This document shows, piece after piece, positions 1 through 5,918 of a DNA stretch of 13,772 nucleotides (position 1 is its first letter; the number at the start of each line of letters is the position of its first letter). This DNA comes from an uncultured Clostridia bacterium (GTDB lineage Bacteria; Bacillota; Clostridia; Christensenellales; Borkfalkiaceae). Both the position numbers and the translations under genes were made by a program. The notes below the pieces were generated by a model. It did not search any database, was not told the DNA's origin, and saw only the letters and a program-made list of their open reading frames with translations. The stretch spans positions 1 through 13,772 of the forward strand of contig CAJGCN010000025.1 in the NCBI GenBank assembly GCA_904501815.1, in the 5' to 3' direction.

Positions 1-2
1 CT

Positions 3-75
3 CTTTTTTAGATTGTCGCAGTCGCTACCACTCCTTCACAATGACGCGCGGAACAGGCGTGGCAATCTAAAAAAG
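3..75. repeat. Dispersed intergenic palindromic repeat, copy 1
   Basis: Perfect 13-bp inverted arms lie at 3-15 and 63-75 (CTTTTTTAGATTG and its complement) around a 47-nt centre. The block AGATTGTCGCA (10-20) followed by TTCACAATGACG (35-46) recurs in shortened form at 1875-1902. No coding sense is visible. The right arm supplies the A/T run that serves as the T-tract of the neighbouring terminator. This looks like a small dispersed intergenic palindrome rather than an insertion sequence, because there is no transposase. Confidence 0.6.
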
Positions 76-101
76 AAAAGCCCTTATTCCCAAGAGCCTT
101 T
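69..101 (-). terminator. Rho-independent terminator of the LRR gene
   Basis: On the minus strand, arms at 92-101 and 76-85 form a 10-bp stem with two G-U wobbles and a 6-nt loop (86-91). The stem is followed by a T-rich run (79-69). It lies 20 nt past the stop codon of the leucine-rich-repeat gene and overlaps the right arm of the palindromic repeat. Confidence 0.75.
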
Positions 102-120
102 CCTTATGCTATTTTTTAAC

Positions 121-1521
121 TTACAACGCAACTTCTCCGTCCGTACAAATAACTTTCGTCGCAGGAACGCCACTATTCCATGACCAAATCTTTCCGATTT
201 TATTCCATTCCGCTTTCGTGCCGTTAAAAGTAATATAGGTTAAGCTTTTACATTCATTAAACGCATCTTTTTCAATATTCTTTACGCTTTTCGGAATGAT
301 AATACTCGTTAAACTACTACAAGCATAAAACGCCTGCAAACCAATACTCGTCACAGAGCTCCCAATCGTTAAACTCGTTAAATAACTGCAAGCATAAAAC
401 GCCCAATTTCCTATCCGTTTCACACCGTTTCCAATTGCCACACTCGTTAAATAATTACAATCGCTAAACGCACTATCCCCAATAGTTATCACACTGTCGG
501 GAATTACCACGCTCGTCAAATAAAAACAAGAATAAAACGCATATTCGCCTATGTTCGAAACGGTATTTCCGATAGTTAAACTTGCCAACCTACTGCAGTT
601 GGCAAACGCTCTATCCCCTATGCTTACAACCCCGTTAGGAATATTCACGCTTGTTAAGCTATTACAATTTGCAAACGCTCTATTTCCAATACTCACCACT
701 TCGCTGGGTATCGTCACGCTCGTCAAACTACTACAACCGCTAAACGCATAATCTGTAATATGCTCAACCCCTTCGGGGATAACGAGCTCTTTCACCAAAG
801 CGTTATTTAAGTATAATTTCCCTATAGGATATAAAGGATTTGCATACGCGCCCTTAAATGAAATTTTACACCAAGCTTTTAAATCCGTTATGTATACGCT
901 TCGAACACTCAACGCAAACGATTTTTTTGTCGCAAACGCATTCTCCCCGATAGTCGTCACGCTACTTGGAATTTTCACCGTCATTAAATTATCGCAACCA
1001 CCGAATGCGCTGTCGCCAATGCTCGTCACGCCATTCGGTATGTCTATACCCGTCAATCTACTACACCTTGAAAACGCTCTAATCCCAATATCCGTCACAC
1101 TACTTGGAATTTCAACGTTTTTTAACGCACTGCATCTTGCAAAGGCTTGGCTTCCAATATTCGTCAAACTGTTGGGTAGCACGATATTCGCCAAACTACT
1201 GCACCAAGCAAACGCCCTATCGCCAATCGTCGCCACCCCATTTTCAATCTTTACGTTTGTTAGCTTATCGTTTTCCACGAAAGCTTCTTTCCCGATATTT
1301 TCCACTTTCTGCCCGTCAATTTCACAAGGAATTACTATTGCGGATAATCTTTGCCCGTCGTCAGTCAATCCTGAAATAATTCCGTCGGCAAAAACAAAGC
1401 AACTCGCACCCGCTAAGGCACAATCGTTCCGTTCCATTTTGGCGCTATCGCTGATCCCAACCGCCGTGCAATTTCCCGAAAAATCTTCCAACCCGTTTAC
1501 TAATCCCGTATTCTTTTTCAT
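121..1521 (-). CDS. BspA-like leucine-rich repeat (LRR_5) protein
   Basis: A 466-residue protein built mostly of about thirteen 23-residue LRR_5 units of the form SLTSVTIPxxVxxIGxxAFxxC. There are about five units from residue 86. An island containing the motifs DLKAWC and LYLN follows, then eight more units and a terminal cap with FNGTKAEW. Such proteins usually act as adhesins or surface binding proteins, but the ligand cannot be told. I see no signal peptide, lipobox, membrane segment or LPXTG anchor, so export is uncertain. The ATG at 1521 has an AAGGAG site 11 nt upstream (1533-1538). The frame stays open to 1641, but that extension crosses a terminator hairpin and its ATGs lack ribosome binding sites. 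A GTG at 1575, with AAAGGAG 11 nt upstream, is the only serious alternative start. The gene stands alone behind its own promoter and structured leader. Confidence 0.85.
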   Translation of the reverse strand: MKKNTGLVNGLEDFSGNCTAVGISDSAKMERNDCALAGASCFVFADGIISGLTDDGQRLSAIVIPCEIDGQKVENIGKEAFVENDKLTNVKIENGVATIGDRAFAWCSSLANIVLPNSLTNIGSQAFARCSALKNVEIPSSVTDIGIRAFSRCSRLTGIDIPNGVTSIGDSAFGGCDNLMTVKIPSSVTTIGENAFATKKSFALSVRSVYITDLKAWCKISFKGAYANPLYPIGKLYLNNALVKELVIPEGVEHITDYAFSGCSSLTSVTIPSEVVSIGNRAFANCNSLTSVNIPNGVVSIGDRAFANCSRLASLTIGNTVSNIGEYAFYSCFYLTSVVIPDSVITIGDSAFSDCNYLTSVAIGNGVKRIGNWAFYACSYLTSLTIGSSVTSIGLQAFYACSSLTSIIIPKSVKNIEKDAFNECKSLTYITFNGTKAEWNKIGKIWSWNSGVPATKVICTDGEVAL

Positions 1522-1544
1522 AATAAAAAGAACTCCTTGAAAAT

Positions 1545-1575
1545 AAAAAAAGTGCGCCGACCGAAGTGAGCGCAC
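1545..1575 (-). terminator. Leader terminator (attenuator) before the LRR gene
   Basis: On the minus strand the arms GTGCGC (1575-1570) and GCGCAC (1557-1552) enclose an inner stem capped by a C(UUCG)G tetraloop, followed at once by seven Ts (1551-1545). It lies only 6 nt before the AAGGAG of the LRR gene, inside its leader. Transcription from the promoter at 1770-1798 must therefore read through it to express the gene. One pair is T-G on the minus strand but A-C on the plus strand, which favours function in minus-strand RNA. Confidence 0.85.
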
Positions 1576-1763
1576 AAAAACGCAAACTCCTTTCGTCGCC
1601 AAACTAATCTTCATGGAAATAGGGATAAACCACACATTCATTCAAGTGGAATTTGCATTTTATCAAATTCATATGAATAAATGTGCGCAAAAAACGCCTA
1701 AAATATTCCCTCCCCCAAAAAAGCGAATATCCCTACAATTTTCCATTATTCAATTAGTTTGGC
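1576..1763 (-). ncRNA. Candidate structured leader RNA (riboswitch- or attenuator-like), class unknown
   Basis: Minus-strand RNA from the predicted start at 1763. Closing helix: 1763-1753 pairs with 1608-1598 (11 bp), then a 6x4 internal loop; 1746-1740 pairs with 1619-1613 (7 bp); after a 4-nt bulge, 1735-1728 pairs with 1627-1620 (8 bp). All 26 pairs are Watson-Crick. Inside is a hairpin: 1687-1674 pairs with 1644-1631 (14 bp, two G-U wobbles), then 1670-1664 with 1655-1649 (7 bp) and an 8-nt loop. The enclosed 5' segment 1727-1688 looks single-stranded and carries GGGGGAGGG (1716-1708). A terminator and ribosome binding site follow. I tried to match riboswitch classes known to me (TPP, SAM, cobalamin, c-di-GMP, THF, fluoride, T-box) and recognised none. 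It could instead be a free-standing small RNA ending at the terminator. Confidence 0.6.
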
Positions 1764-1769
1764 ATTTTT

Positions 1770-1798
1770 AGTATAACACAAACGAAATATTTTATCAA
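1770..1798 (-). promoter_or_regulatory. Promoter of the LRR gene and its leader
   Basis: On the minus strand: -35 TTGATA (1798-1793), a 17-bp spacer, and -10 TATACT (1775-1770) preceded by TGT, giving an extended -10. The predicted start falls near 1763, which is also the first base of the long leader helix. Confidence 0.8.
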
Positions 1799-1807
1799 GG
1801 CTTTACC

Positions 1808-1860
1808 GATAAATTTTTTATATTTTTTTATATTTTTATAAAATCTTTGTTTTTTGATTA
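1808..1860 (-). promoter_or_regulatory. AT-rich upstream region with phased A/T tracts
   Basis: T-runs on the plus strand at 1814-1819, 1823-1829 and 1833-1837 are spaced about 9.5 bp apart, roughly 50 to 75 bp upstream of the predicted start of the LRR leader. It resembles an UP element or an intrinsically curved segment. The inference rests on base composition and phasing only. Confidence 0.35.
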
Positions 1861-1874
1861 AAACTTGTTCCGCG

Positions 1875-1912
1875 AGATTGTCGCACTTCGTTCACAACGA
1901 CGGTGCGGGAAA
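1875..1912. repeat. Dispersed intergenic repeat, copy 2 (shortened)
   Basis: AGATTGTCGCA at 1875-1885 is identical to 10-20, and TTCACAACGACG at 1891-1902 matches 35-46 in 11 of 12 positions. The blocks are 5 nt apart here and 14 nt apart in copy 1, so this copy has lost about 9 nt. Imperfect flanking arms (TTCCGC at 1868-1873 and GCGGGAA at 1905-1911) suggest it still folds. Both copies have the same orientation and bracket the LRR gene with its leader. Confidence 0.5.
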
Positions 1913-1923
1913 TTTACAGGTGC

Positions 1924-1951
1924 AAAAAAACTCTCCTTATACGGGAGAGTT
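1924..1951 (-). terminator. Rho-independent terminator of the FNT channel gene
   Basis: Arms AACTCTCC (1951-1944 on the minus strand) and GGAGAGTT (1936-1929) form a perfect 8-bp stem with a 7-nt loop, followed by a run of Ts (1930-1924). It lies about 20 nt past the channel gene's stop codon. Confidence 0.85.
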
Positions 1952-1972
1952 TTATCGTATCATGTTCAAATG

Positions 1973-2689
1973 TTATTCGTTCGTCGGGGGCTGTAAATCG
2001 GGTTTCGGGCGGTGATAGTCACGGAAAAACACGATAAACGGGAGCATTACTCCGCCGATTACGTTGCCTAAAACCGCTAATAGCGCGTATCCGATTACCC
2101 GCCAAGAAAATTCGCCGAGATAATAAAAATACAGCATATTCGCCACCGAATGGTCAAAACCGCAAAATGCGAACACGATAATCGGTAAAATTACGCCGAA
2201 CGACGCGCTTAACCCGCGCTTCGGGGCTTGCTTTGCCGACCACACCGAAATATTGATTAAAATACCGCAAAGCGTTCCCGAGCAAAGAGCGTTCCAGCCC
2301 CAGTTTTCAGCGCTTAATTTGCTTTCAATCAATCCCGCCGCACGCAGTTCTACGATTTCCGAAATCGGGGAATATTCAAGAAGAAACGCCGAGAAAAACA
2401 CGCCGAGCGTATTACACAACAAACACACGGGCAATCGCCACATATTTTTCACGCCCATGACGGGAATTTCGCCTATCATACCCGTAAACAATCGCATATG
2501 GAAGGAAATAATCACGTACATTCCCAGCGCGAACAAAAACCCGCCGACGAGTCTGCCCCAACCGCTTTCTATGCTTGCGATAGCGTATAAAAACGCACCG
2601 CCGCCGATACCAATCACTACCCCCGCGAAAACGCCCATTAAGCAAAAGACGATTAAATCTTTTCGAGTCATTCTTTCAAAATCTTTCAT
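1973..2689 (-). CDS. Formate/nitrite transporter (FNT) family channel
   Basis: A 238-residue membrane protein with six hydrophobic segments and FNT features: LFTG at residues 67-70, the helix-breaking CNTLG (92-96), the pore-lining histidine in FDHSVANM (H180), and GNVIGG (208-213). FNT proteins form pentameric channels for small anions such as formate, nitrite or hydrosulfide. The sequence alone does not fix the substrate, although formate is plausible in a fermenter. It is shorter than FocA-type members (about 280) because of a short N-terminus. The ATG at 2689 has no ribosome binding site and lies only a few bases past the -10 element; ATG 2671 (M7) is an alternative start but also lacks a good site. 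The gene is monocistronic, with its own promoter and terminator, downstream of gdhA. Confidence 0.87.
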   Translation of the reverse strand: MKDFERMTRKDLIVFCLMGVFAGVVIGIGGGAFLYAIASIESGWGRLVGGFLFALGMYVIISFHMRLFTGMIGEIPVMGVKNMWRLPVCLLCNTLGVFFSAFLLEYSPISEIVELRAAGLIESKLSAENWGWNALCSGTLCGILINISVWSAKQAPKRGLSASFGVILPIIVFAFCGFDHSVANMLYFYYLGEFSWRVIGYALLAVLGNVIGGVMLPFIVFFRDYHRPKPDLQPPTNE

Positions 2690-2698
2690 AACGATATT

Positions 2699-2727
2699 AT
2701 AGTATCACTCTACGCAAAAAAAGGCAA
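2699..2727 (-). promoter_or_regulatory. Promoter of the FNT channel gene
   Basis: On the minus strand: -35 TTGCCT (2727-2722), a 17-bp spacer, and extended -10 TGA-TACTAT (2704-2699). An overlapping TATAAT sits at 2701-2696. Either -10 puts the transcript start within about 3 nt of the ATG at 2689. Confidence 0.6.
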
Positions 2728-2758
2728 GCGTTTTTCATAAAATTTAGAAAATCTTCTT

Positions 2759-2791
2759 AAAAAAGAAAAGAAACGCCAAGAAATGCGTTCC
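2759..2791 (-). terminator. Terminator of gdhA
   Basis: On the minus strand GGAACGC (2791-2785) pairs with GCGTTTC (2776-2770) in a 7-bp stem with one wobble and an 8-nt loop. A T-rich run containing one C follows (2769-2759). It lies 22 nt past the gdhA stop codon. Confidence 0.65.
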
Positions 2792-2812
2792 CTTTCGCTT
2801 TGTCATTATTTT

Positions 2813-4150
2813 TTATACAACGCCGTGCGCCATCATTGCTTCGGCTACCTTTTCAAAGCCCGCAATATTCGCGCCCATTACGTAATTGCCGTCGAAACCG
2901 TATTTTTTCGCCGCTTTATCAATATTATGATAAATGTTTACCATAATCGTTTTTAATTTCGCATCAACTTCTTCCGACGACCAATATAACCGACCCGAAG
3001 ACTGCGCCATTTCCAAAGCCGACGTCGCAACCCCACCAGCGTTCGCCGCTTTTGCGGGTAAGAATACGACCCCTTTCGCGTTTTGGAATGCGCTAATCGC
3101 TTCAAGCGTAGAAGGCATATTCGCGCCTTCCGCTACGTATTGTACGCCGTTCGCTATCAAAGCTTTTGCACTTTCTTCGTCGATTTCGTTTTGCGTAGCG
3201 CAAGGCAACGCCACGTCGCAAGGAATCGTCCAAATGCCTTTGCAACCTTCGAAATATTTCGCGCCCTGCACGCGGTTTGCGTATTCTTTAATACGTCCAC
3301 GTTCCACTTCCTTGATTTGTTTTACGACGGCTAAATCAATGCCGTTTTCGTCGTAAACGTAGCCGTTAGAATCGCACATTGCCACGACCTTTGCGCCAAG
3401 TTCTTGCGCCTTTTCGCAAGCGTAAATCGCTACGTTTCCACTTCCCGAAACTAACGTCGTTTTGCCGGCAAAAGAGTAGCCACGCGCTTTCATTGCTTCG
3501 GCGGTAATATAAATCAAACCGTAGCCCGTCGCTTCTTTTCTGATGAGCGAACCGCCGTAGGAGAGTCCGCGCCCCGTCAAAACGCCTACGTGTTCGTCGC
3601 GGATACGTTTATATTGTCCGAACAAATAACCCACTTCGCGCGCGCCCACGCCGATATCCCCAGCGGGTACGTCGGTGTCTGCGCCGATATGGCGGTAAAG
3701 CTCCGTCATAAAGCTTTGGCAGAACGCCATAATTTCTCGATCGGATTTTCCTTTCGGGTCAAAGTCCGAACCGCCTTTACCTCCCCCGATAGGAAGCCCC
3801 GTTAAGCTGTTTTTGAGTATTTGCTCTAACCCTAAGAATTTAATAATGGAAAGATTTACGGACGGGTGAAAACGAAGTCCGCCTTTATAAGGACCGATTG
3901 CGCTGTTAAACTGCACGCGATAGCCTTTATTGACTTGTACTTTACCGTTATCGTCTACCCAAGCCACACGGAATAAAATCGTGCGTTCAGGCTCGGTGAA
4001 ACGTTCCAAAAGCGCACTCTTTTCATATTCGGGATGCGCGTTGATTACGGGTTCAAGCGTTAAAAGAATTTCCGTTGCCGCTTGGTGAAATTCCTTTTCG
4101 CCGGGATTGCGTTTTTTGAGATCGTCAAGAACTCTTTCTACGTAGGTCAT
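2813..4150 (-). CDS. gdhA: Glutamate dehydrogenase
   Basis: A 445-residue hexameric-type (class I) glutamate dehydrogenase, which interconverts 2-oxoglutarate plus ammonium and glutamate. The glutamate-binding and catalytic region is intact: GPYKGGLRFHP (86-96) with K89, K113 in EQILKNSLTG, catalytic K125 in PIGGGKGG, and D165 in PAGDIGVG. The Rossmann fold carries GSGNVA (236-241), and CDSNG (259-263) lies at the end of the second strand. Coenzyme choice (NAD or NADP) is not settled from the sequence. The length is normal for the family. ATG 4150 has AAGGAG 9 nt upstream (4165-4160). The gene is monocistronic, with its own promoter (4226-4254) and terminator (2759-2791), and is divergent from the tRNA. 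Confidence 0.96.
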   Translation of the reverse strand: MTYVERVLDDLKKRNPGEKEFHQAATEILLTLEPVINAHPEYEKSALLERFTEPERTILFRVAWVDDNGKVQVNKGYRVQFNSAIGPYKGGLRFHPSVNLSIIKFLGLEQILKNSLTGLPIGGGKGGSDFDPKGKSDREIMAFCQSFMTELYRHIGADTDVPAGDIGVGAREVGYLFGQYKRIRDEHVGVLTGRGLSYGGSLIRKEATGYGLIYITAEAMKARGYSFAGKTTLVSGSGNVAIYACEKAQELGAKVVAMCDSNGYVYDENGIDLAVVKQIKEVERGRIKEYANRVQGAKYFEGCKGIWTIPCDVALPCATQNEIDEESAKALIANGVQYVAEGANMPSTLEAISAFQNAKGVVFLPAKAANAGGVATSALEMAQSSGRLYWSSEEVDAKLKTIMVNIYHNIDKAAKKYGFDGNYVMGANIAGFEKVAEAMMAHGVV

Positions 4151-4225
4151 ATCTATGTACTCCTTTTAAAATGATTACGAATGATTTTTAAGATTTTTTT
4201 CTATCGATAAATCTGATACAATAAT

Positions 4226-4254
4226 ATCTTATCATTTTATTTTTCGATTTGCAA
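4226..4254 (-). promoter_or_regulatory. gdhA: Promoter of gdhA
   Basis: On the minus strand: -35 TTGCAA (4254-4249), a 17-bp spacer, and extended -10 TGA-TAAGAT (4231-4226). The predicted start near 4219 gives a leader of about 70 nt ending in the AAGGAG site. I see no clear regulatory RNA fold in that leader. Confidence 0.75.
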
Positions 4255-4284
4255 CTATTTTATAAGGATTATGGAAGAAAATAA

Positions 4285-4313
4285 TTGCAATTTTGCAAAA
4301 AAAGGTGTATAAT
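4285..4313 (+). promoter_or_regulatory. Promoter of tRNA-Arg
   Basis: On the plus strand: -35 TTGCAA (4285-4290), a 17-bp spacer, and a perfect -10 TATAAT (4308-4313). The predicted start is near 4320, about 50 nt before the tRNA. A second TATAAT at 4348-4353 is closer to the tRNA but has no good -35. Confidence 0.65.
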
Positions 4314-4371
4314 AAAAACCGTTCTTATACAGAATATAATTTTTGCTTATAATACATAAATTTAATAATAC

Positions 4372-4446
4372 GCTTCCGTAGTTAAATGGATATAACAGCC
4401 CCCTCCTAAGGGGCAATTATGAGTTCGATTCTCGTCGGGAGTACCA
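4372..4446 (+). tRNA. tRNA-Arg (anticodon CCU)
   Basis: A full cloverleaf of 75 nt including the encoded CCA. Acceptor GCTTCCG (4372-4378) pairs with CGGGAGT using wobbles. The D stem is GTTA/TAAC. The anticodon stem GCCCC/GGGGC holds the loop CTCCTAA, giving anticodon CCT (reads AGG). The T stem ATGAG/CTCGT carries TTCGATT. It is the only plus-strand gene in the window. No integrase or repeated tRNA end is nearby, so there is no sign of its use as an attachment site. Confidence 0.95.
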
Positions 4447-4486
4447 AAAAAACGACAAGTTGAAACTTGCCGTTTTTTCGTTTTTT
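4446..4486. terminator. Bidirectional terminator between tRNA-Arg and phoR
   Basis: A 9-bp stem (4452-4460 with 4465-4473) and a TGAA loop (4461-4464) are flanked by an A-run (4446-4452) and T-runs (4473-4478, 4481-4486). Both strands therefore give a hairpin followed by uridines. The fourth pair is A-C on the plus strand but G-U on the minus strand, so it fits phoR slightly better than the tRNA. It begins directly at the tRNA CCA and ends 4 nt from the phoR stop codon. Confidence 0.8.
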
Positions 4487-4489
4487 AAG

Positions 4490-5857
4490 TTATATTTTTA
4501 AATCTACCGTAAACGTCGTGCCTTGTCCTAACGTACTTTCTACGCCGATTACCCAGCCTGACCGCTTACAAATCTTTTTCACCGTCGCCAAGCCCAAGCC
4601 AAAACCGCCATGTACGCCGTTGTGCGATTTATCCACCGTAAAGAACCTGTCGAACACACGCTCTAAATTCTCTTCCGCAATTCCTATTCCCGTGTCGGCA
4701 ACGGTAAATTTTGCACCCTTTTCCGTCCGTTTTAAAGAAATTTTCAATTCCCCGCCTTCTTTATTATAGCGAATGGCGTTGCGAATAAGATTTCCAAACA
4801 CTTCGTTCACCCGCTCGTGTCGGGATTTCACCGTAATCCCTTCTTCGATTTCTTCCACAAGGCGAATATTCCGCTTTAAAATATTCGGCGCAAGCGTTTC
4901 TAAAATTTCCTTAGCGAGTTTAGACGCGTCTACTTCATAGCTCGGCAAAGTATCGTTATCCAACTCGTTATAATTGATAATACACGCAATCAGTTTCGAA
5001 AGCCTATCGCTTTGTTGCAATAAAATCCGCGCGGCTTGTTCGGTGTGTTCTTTATCAAGCGCACCGCTTGCCAACAGCTCTGAATACCCCCGAATAGAAG
5101 TTAAAGGCGTATTCATTTCGTGCGTGATGTTTGCGATAAAATCGTTTTTCGAGCGTTGCGCTTTTTCTACAAGCTCCTTTTCTTCGGACAGTTCGCGAAT
5201 TTTTTGCGACACTTCTTCATTTCTCTTGTTTAAAATATCCACGACGGGTTTCAATTCGGGATATTTCGTGTCTACCTTTAAATTCAAAGCGGCGTCTTTT
5301 GCAATTTTTTGTACGGGTTGCAAAATATACCCCGTTCCCAAAAAAGTGAACAGCAAGCACACGAAAAAATCCAACGCCAAAAACCATACCAGCGTAGGCA
5401 ATACGTCTCCGAACGAGTCCCAAACGGACGGTGCGGCAGTTGACACTCTCAATAAAATTTCTTGATTGTTTAGCGTAATTTTTCTACAATAATACAGCGT
5501 TTCCACGCCGATCGTTGCGCTGTGCCGAAGCGCACTTCCTTCTCCGTTTTTGAAAGCTTCTTTCACTTCCTCACGCTTTCCGTGATTATTTAACCCACTT
5601 TTTTCGCTATCCCCCAGCACTTCTCCAGAAACAGAGATGATACTCACCCGTACCCCGTCTAAACGCTTAGAAAACGCTTTCGCGCCTATTTCGTCGAGCG
5701 AATAATCGTCTTCGTAAAAAAGCTCCGTTTTCGCCTTTAAAACGTTTACTTGCGTAGCAATAGAATTCTCATAAAAAATTTGCGTGGAAAACATAGCGTA
5801 AATCAGCAAAACGACGGCTATAATCAACTGTGAAATCCACAAGATTTTTTTGCGCAT
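4490..5857 (-). CDS. phoR: PhoR-type membrane sensor histidine kinase
   Basis: A 455-residue kinase that is the likely partner of the adjacent PhoB. TM1 is near residues 7-25. An extracytoplasmic domain (about 28-145) carries the RVSIISVSGEVLGDS and NNHGKREE motifs typical of Firmicutes PhoR-like sensors. TM2 is about 152-178, followed by a degenerate HAMP-like linker and coiled coil. HisKA has phosphoacceptor H246 in THEMNTPLTS. The ATPase domain has the N box NLIRNAIRYN (356-365), DTGIGI (388-393) and GGFGLGLA (417-424). There is no cytoplasmic PAS domain, so it is shorter than B. subtilis PhoR. ATG 5857 has AGGAG 6 nt upstream. It follows phoB by 61 nt across a terminator hairpin, so its expression may depend on read-through. 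The signal is inferred to be phosphate status, relayed by Pst and PhoU. Confidence 0.9.
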   Translation of the reverse strand: MRKKILWISQLIIAVVLLIYAMFSTQIFYENSIATQVNVLKAKTELFYEDDYSLDEIGAKAFSKRLDGVRVSIISVSGEVLGDSEKSGLNNHGKREEVKEAFKNGEGSALRHSATIGVETLYYCRKITLNNQEILLRVSTAAPSVWDSFGDVLPTLVWFLALDFFVCLLFTFLGTGYILQPVQKIAKDAALNLKVDTKYPELKPVVDILNKRNEEVSQKIRELSEEKELVEKAQRSKNDFIANITHEMNTPLTSIRGYSELLASGALDKEHTEQAARILLQQSDRLSKLIACIINYNELDNDTLPSYEVDASKLAKEILETLAPNILKRNIRLVEEIEEGITVKSRHERVNEVFGNLIRNAIRYNKEGGELKISLKRTEKGAKFTVADTGIGIAEENLERVFDRFFTVDKSHNGVHGGFGLGLATVKKICKRSGWVIGVESTLGQGTTFTVDLKI

Positions 5858-5878
5858 ATTTCTCTCCTTTTCTTTGTT

Positions 5879-5915
5879 AAAAAACGGATAGTCGCATACC
5901 TGCCCTATCCGTTTT
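5879..5915 (-). terminator. Intercistronic terminator between phoB and phoR
   Basis: On the minus strand, arms at 5915-5905 (AAAACGGATAG) and 5891-5881 form a perfect 11-bp stem with a 13-nt loop. Six Ts follow (5884-5879). It starts 3 nt past the phoB stop codon and ends about 20 nt before the phoR start. Confidence 0.8.
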
Positions 5916-5918
5916 CTT

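Noticed and set aside
121..1400. Regular DNA-level repetition resembling a repeat array
   Set aside because: The 69-bp period is the 23-residue LRR unit at the DNA level. Units are diverged and coding, with no repeat-spacer pattern, so it is not CRISPR.
551..1540. Long plus-strand open frames (551-751 and 890-1540) opposite the LRR gene
   Set aside because: They are the complement of the repeated LRR codons, which happen to avoid stops in that frame. They lack ribosome binding sites and any recognisable domain.
1522..1641. N-terminal extension of the LRR protein to the ATG at 1641
   Set aside because: The extension crosses the terminator stem and its T-run, its ATGs (1641, 1614) have no ribosome binding site, and the encoded residues look like no signal peptide. 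It is open by chance.
1576..1763. Leader as 6S RNA
   Set aside because: The length and hairpin shape are suggestive, but the open region is strongly one-sided (about 40 nt against a few) and not the two-sided central bubble of 6S RNA. It also sits directly upstream of a gene with terminator and ribosome binding site in series.
2253..2702. Plus-strand open frames opposite the FNT, gdhA, phoR, pst and rdgB genes
   Set aside because: All lie wholly or mostly inside well-supported minus-strand genes, with no domain and no ribosome binding site.
4372..4446. tRNA-Arg as an integration site for a mobile element
   Set aside because: No integrase gene, no repeated tRNA 3' end, and the neighbouring genes are core metabolism and phosphate genes.
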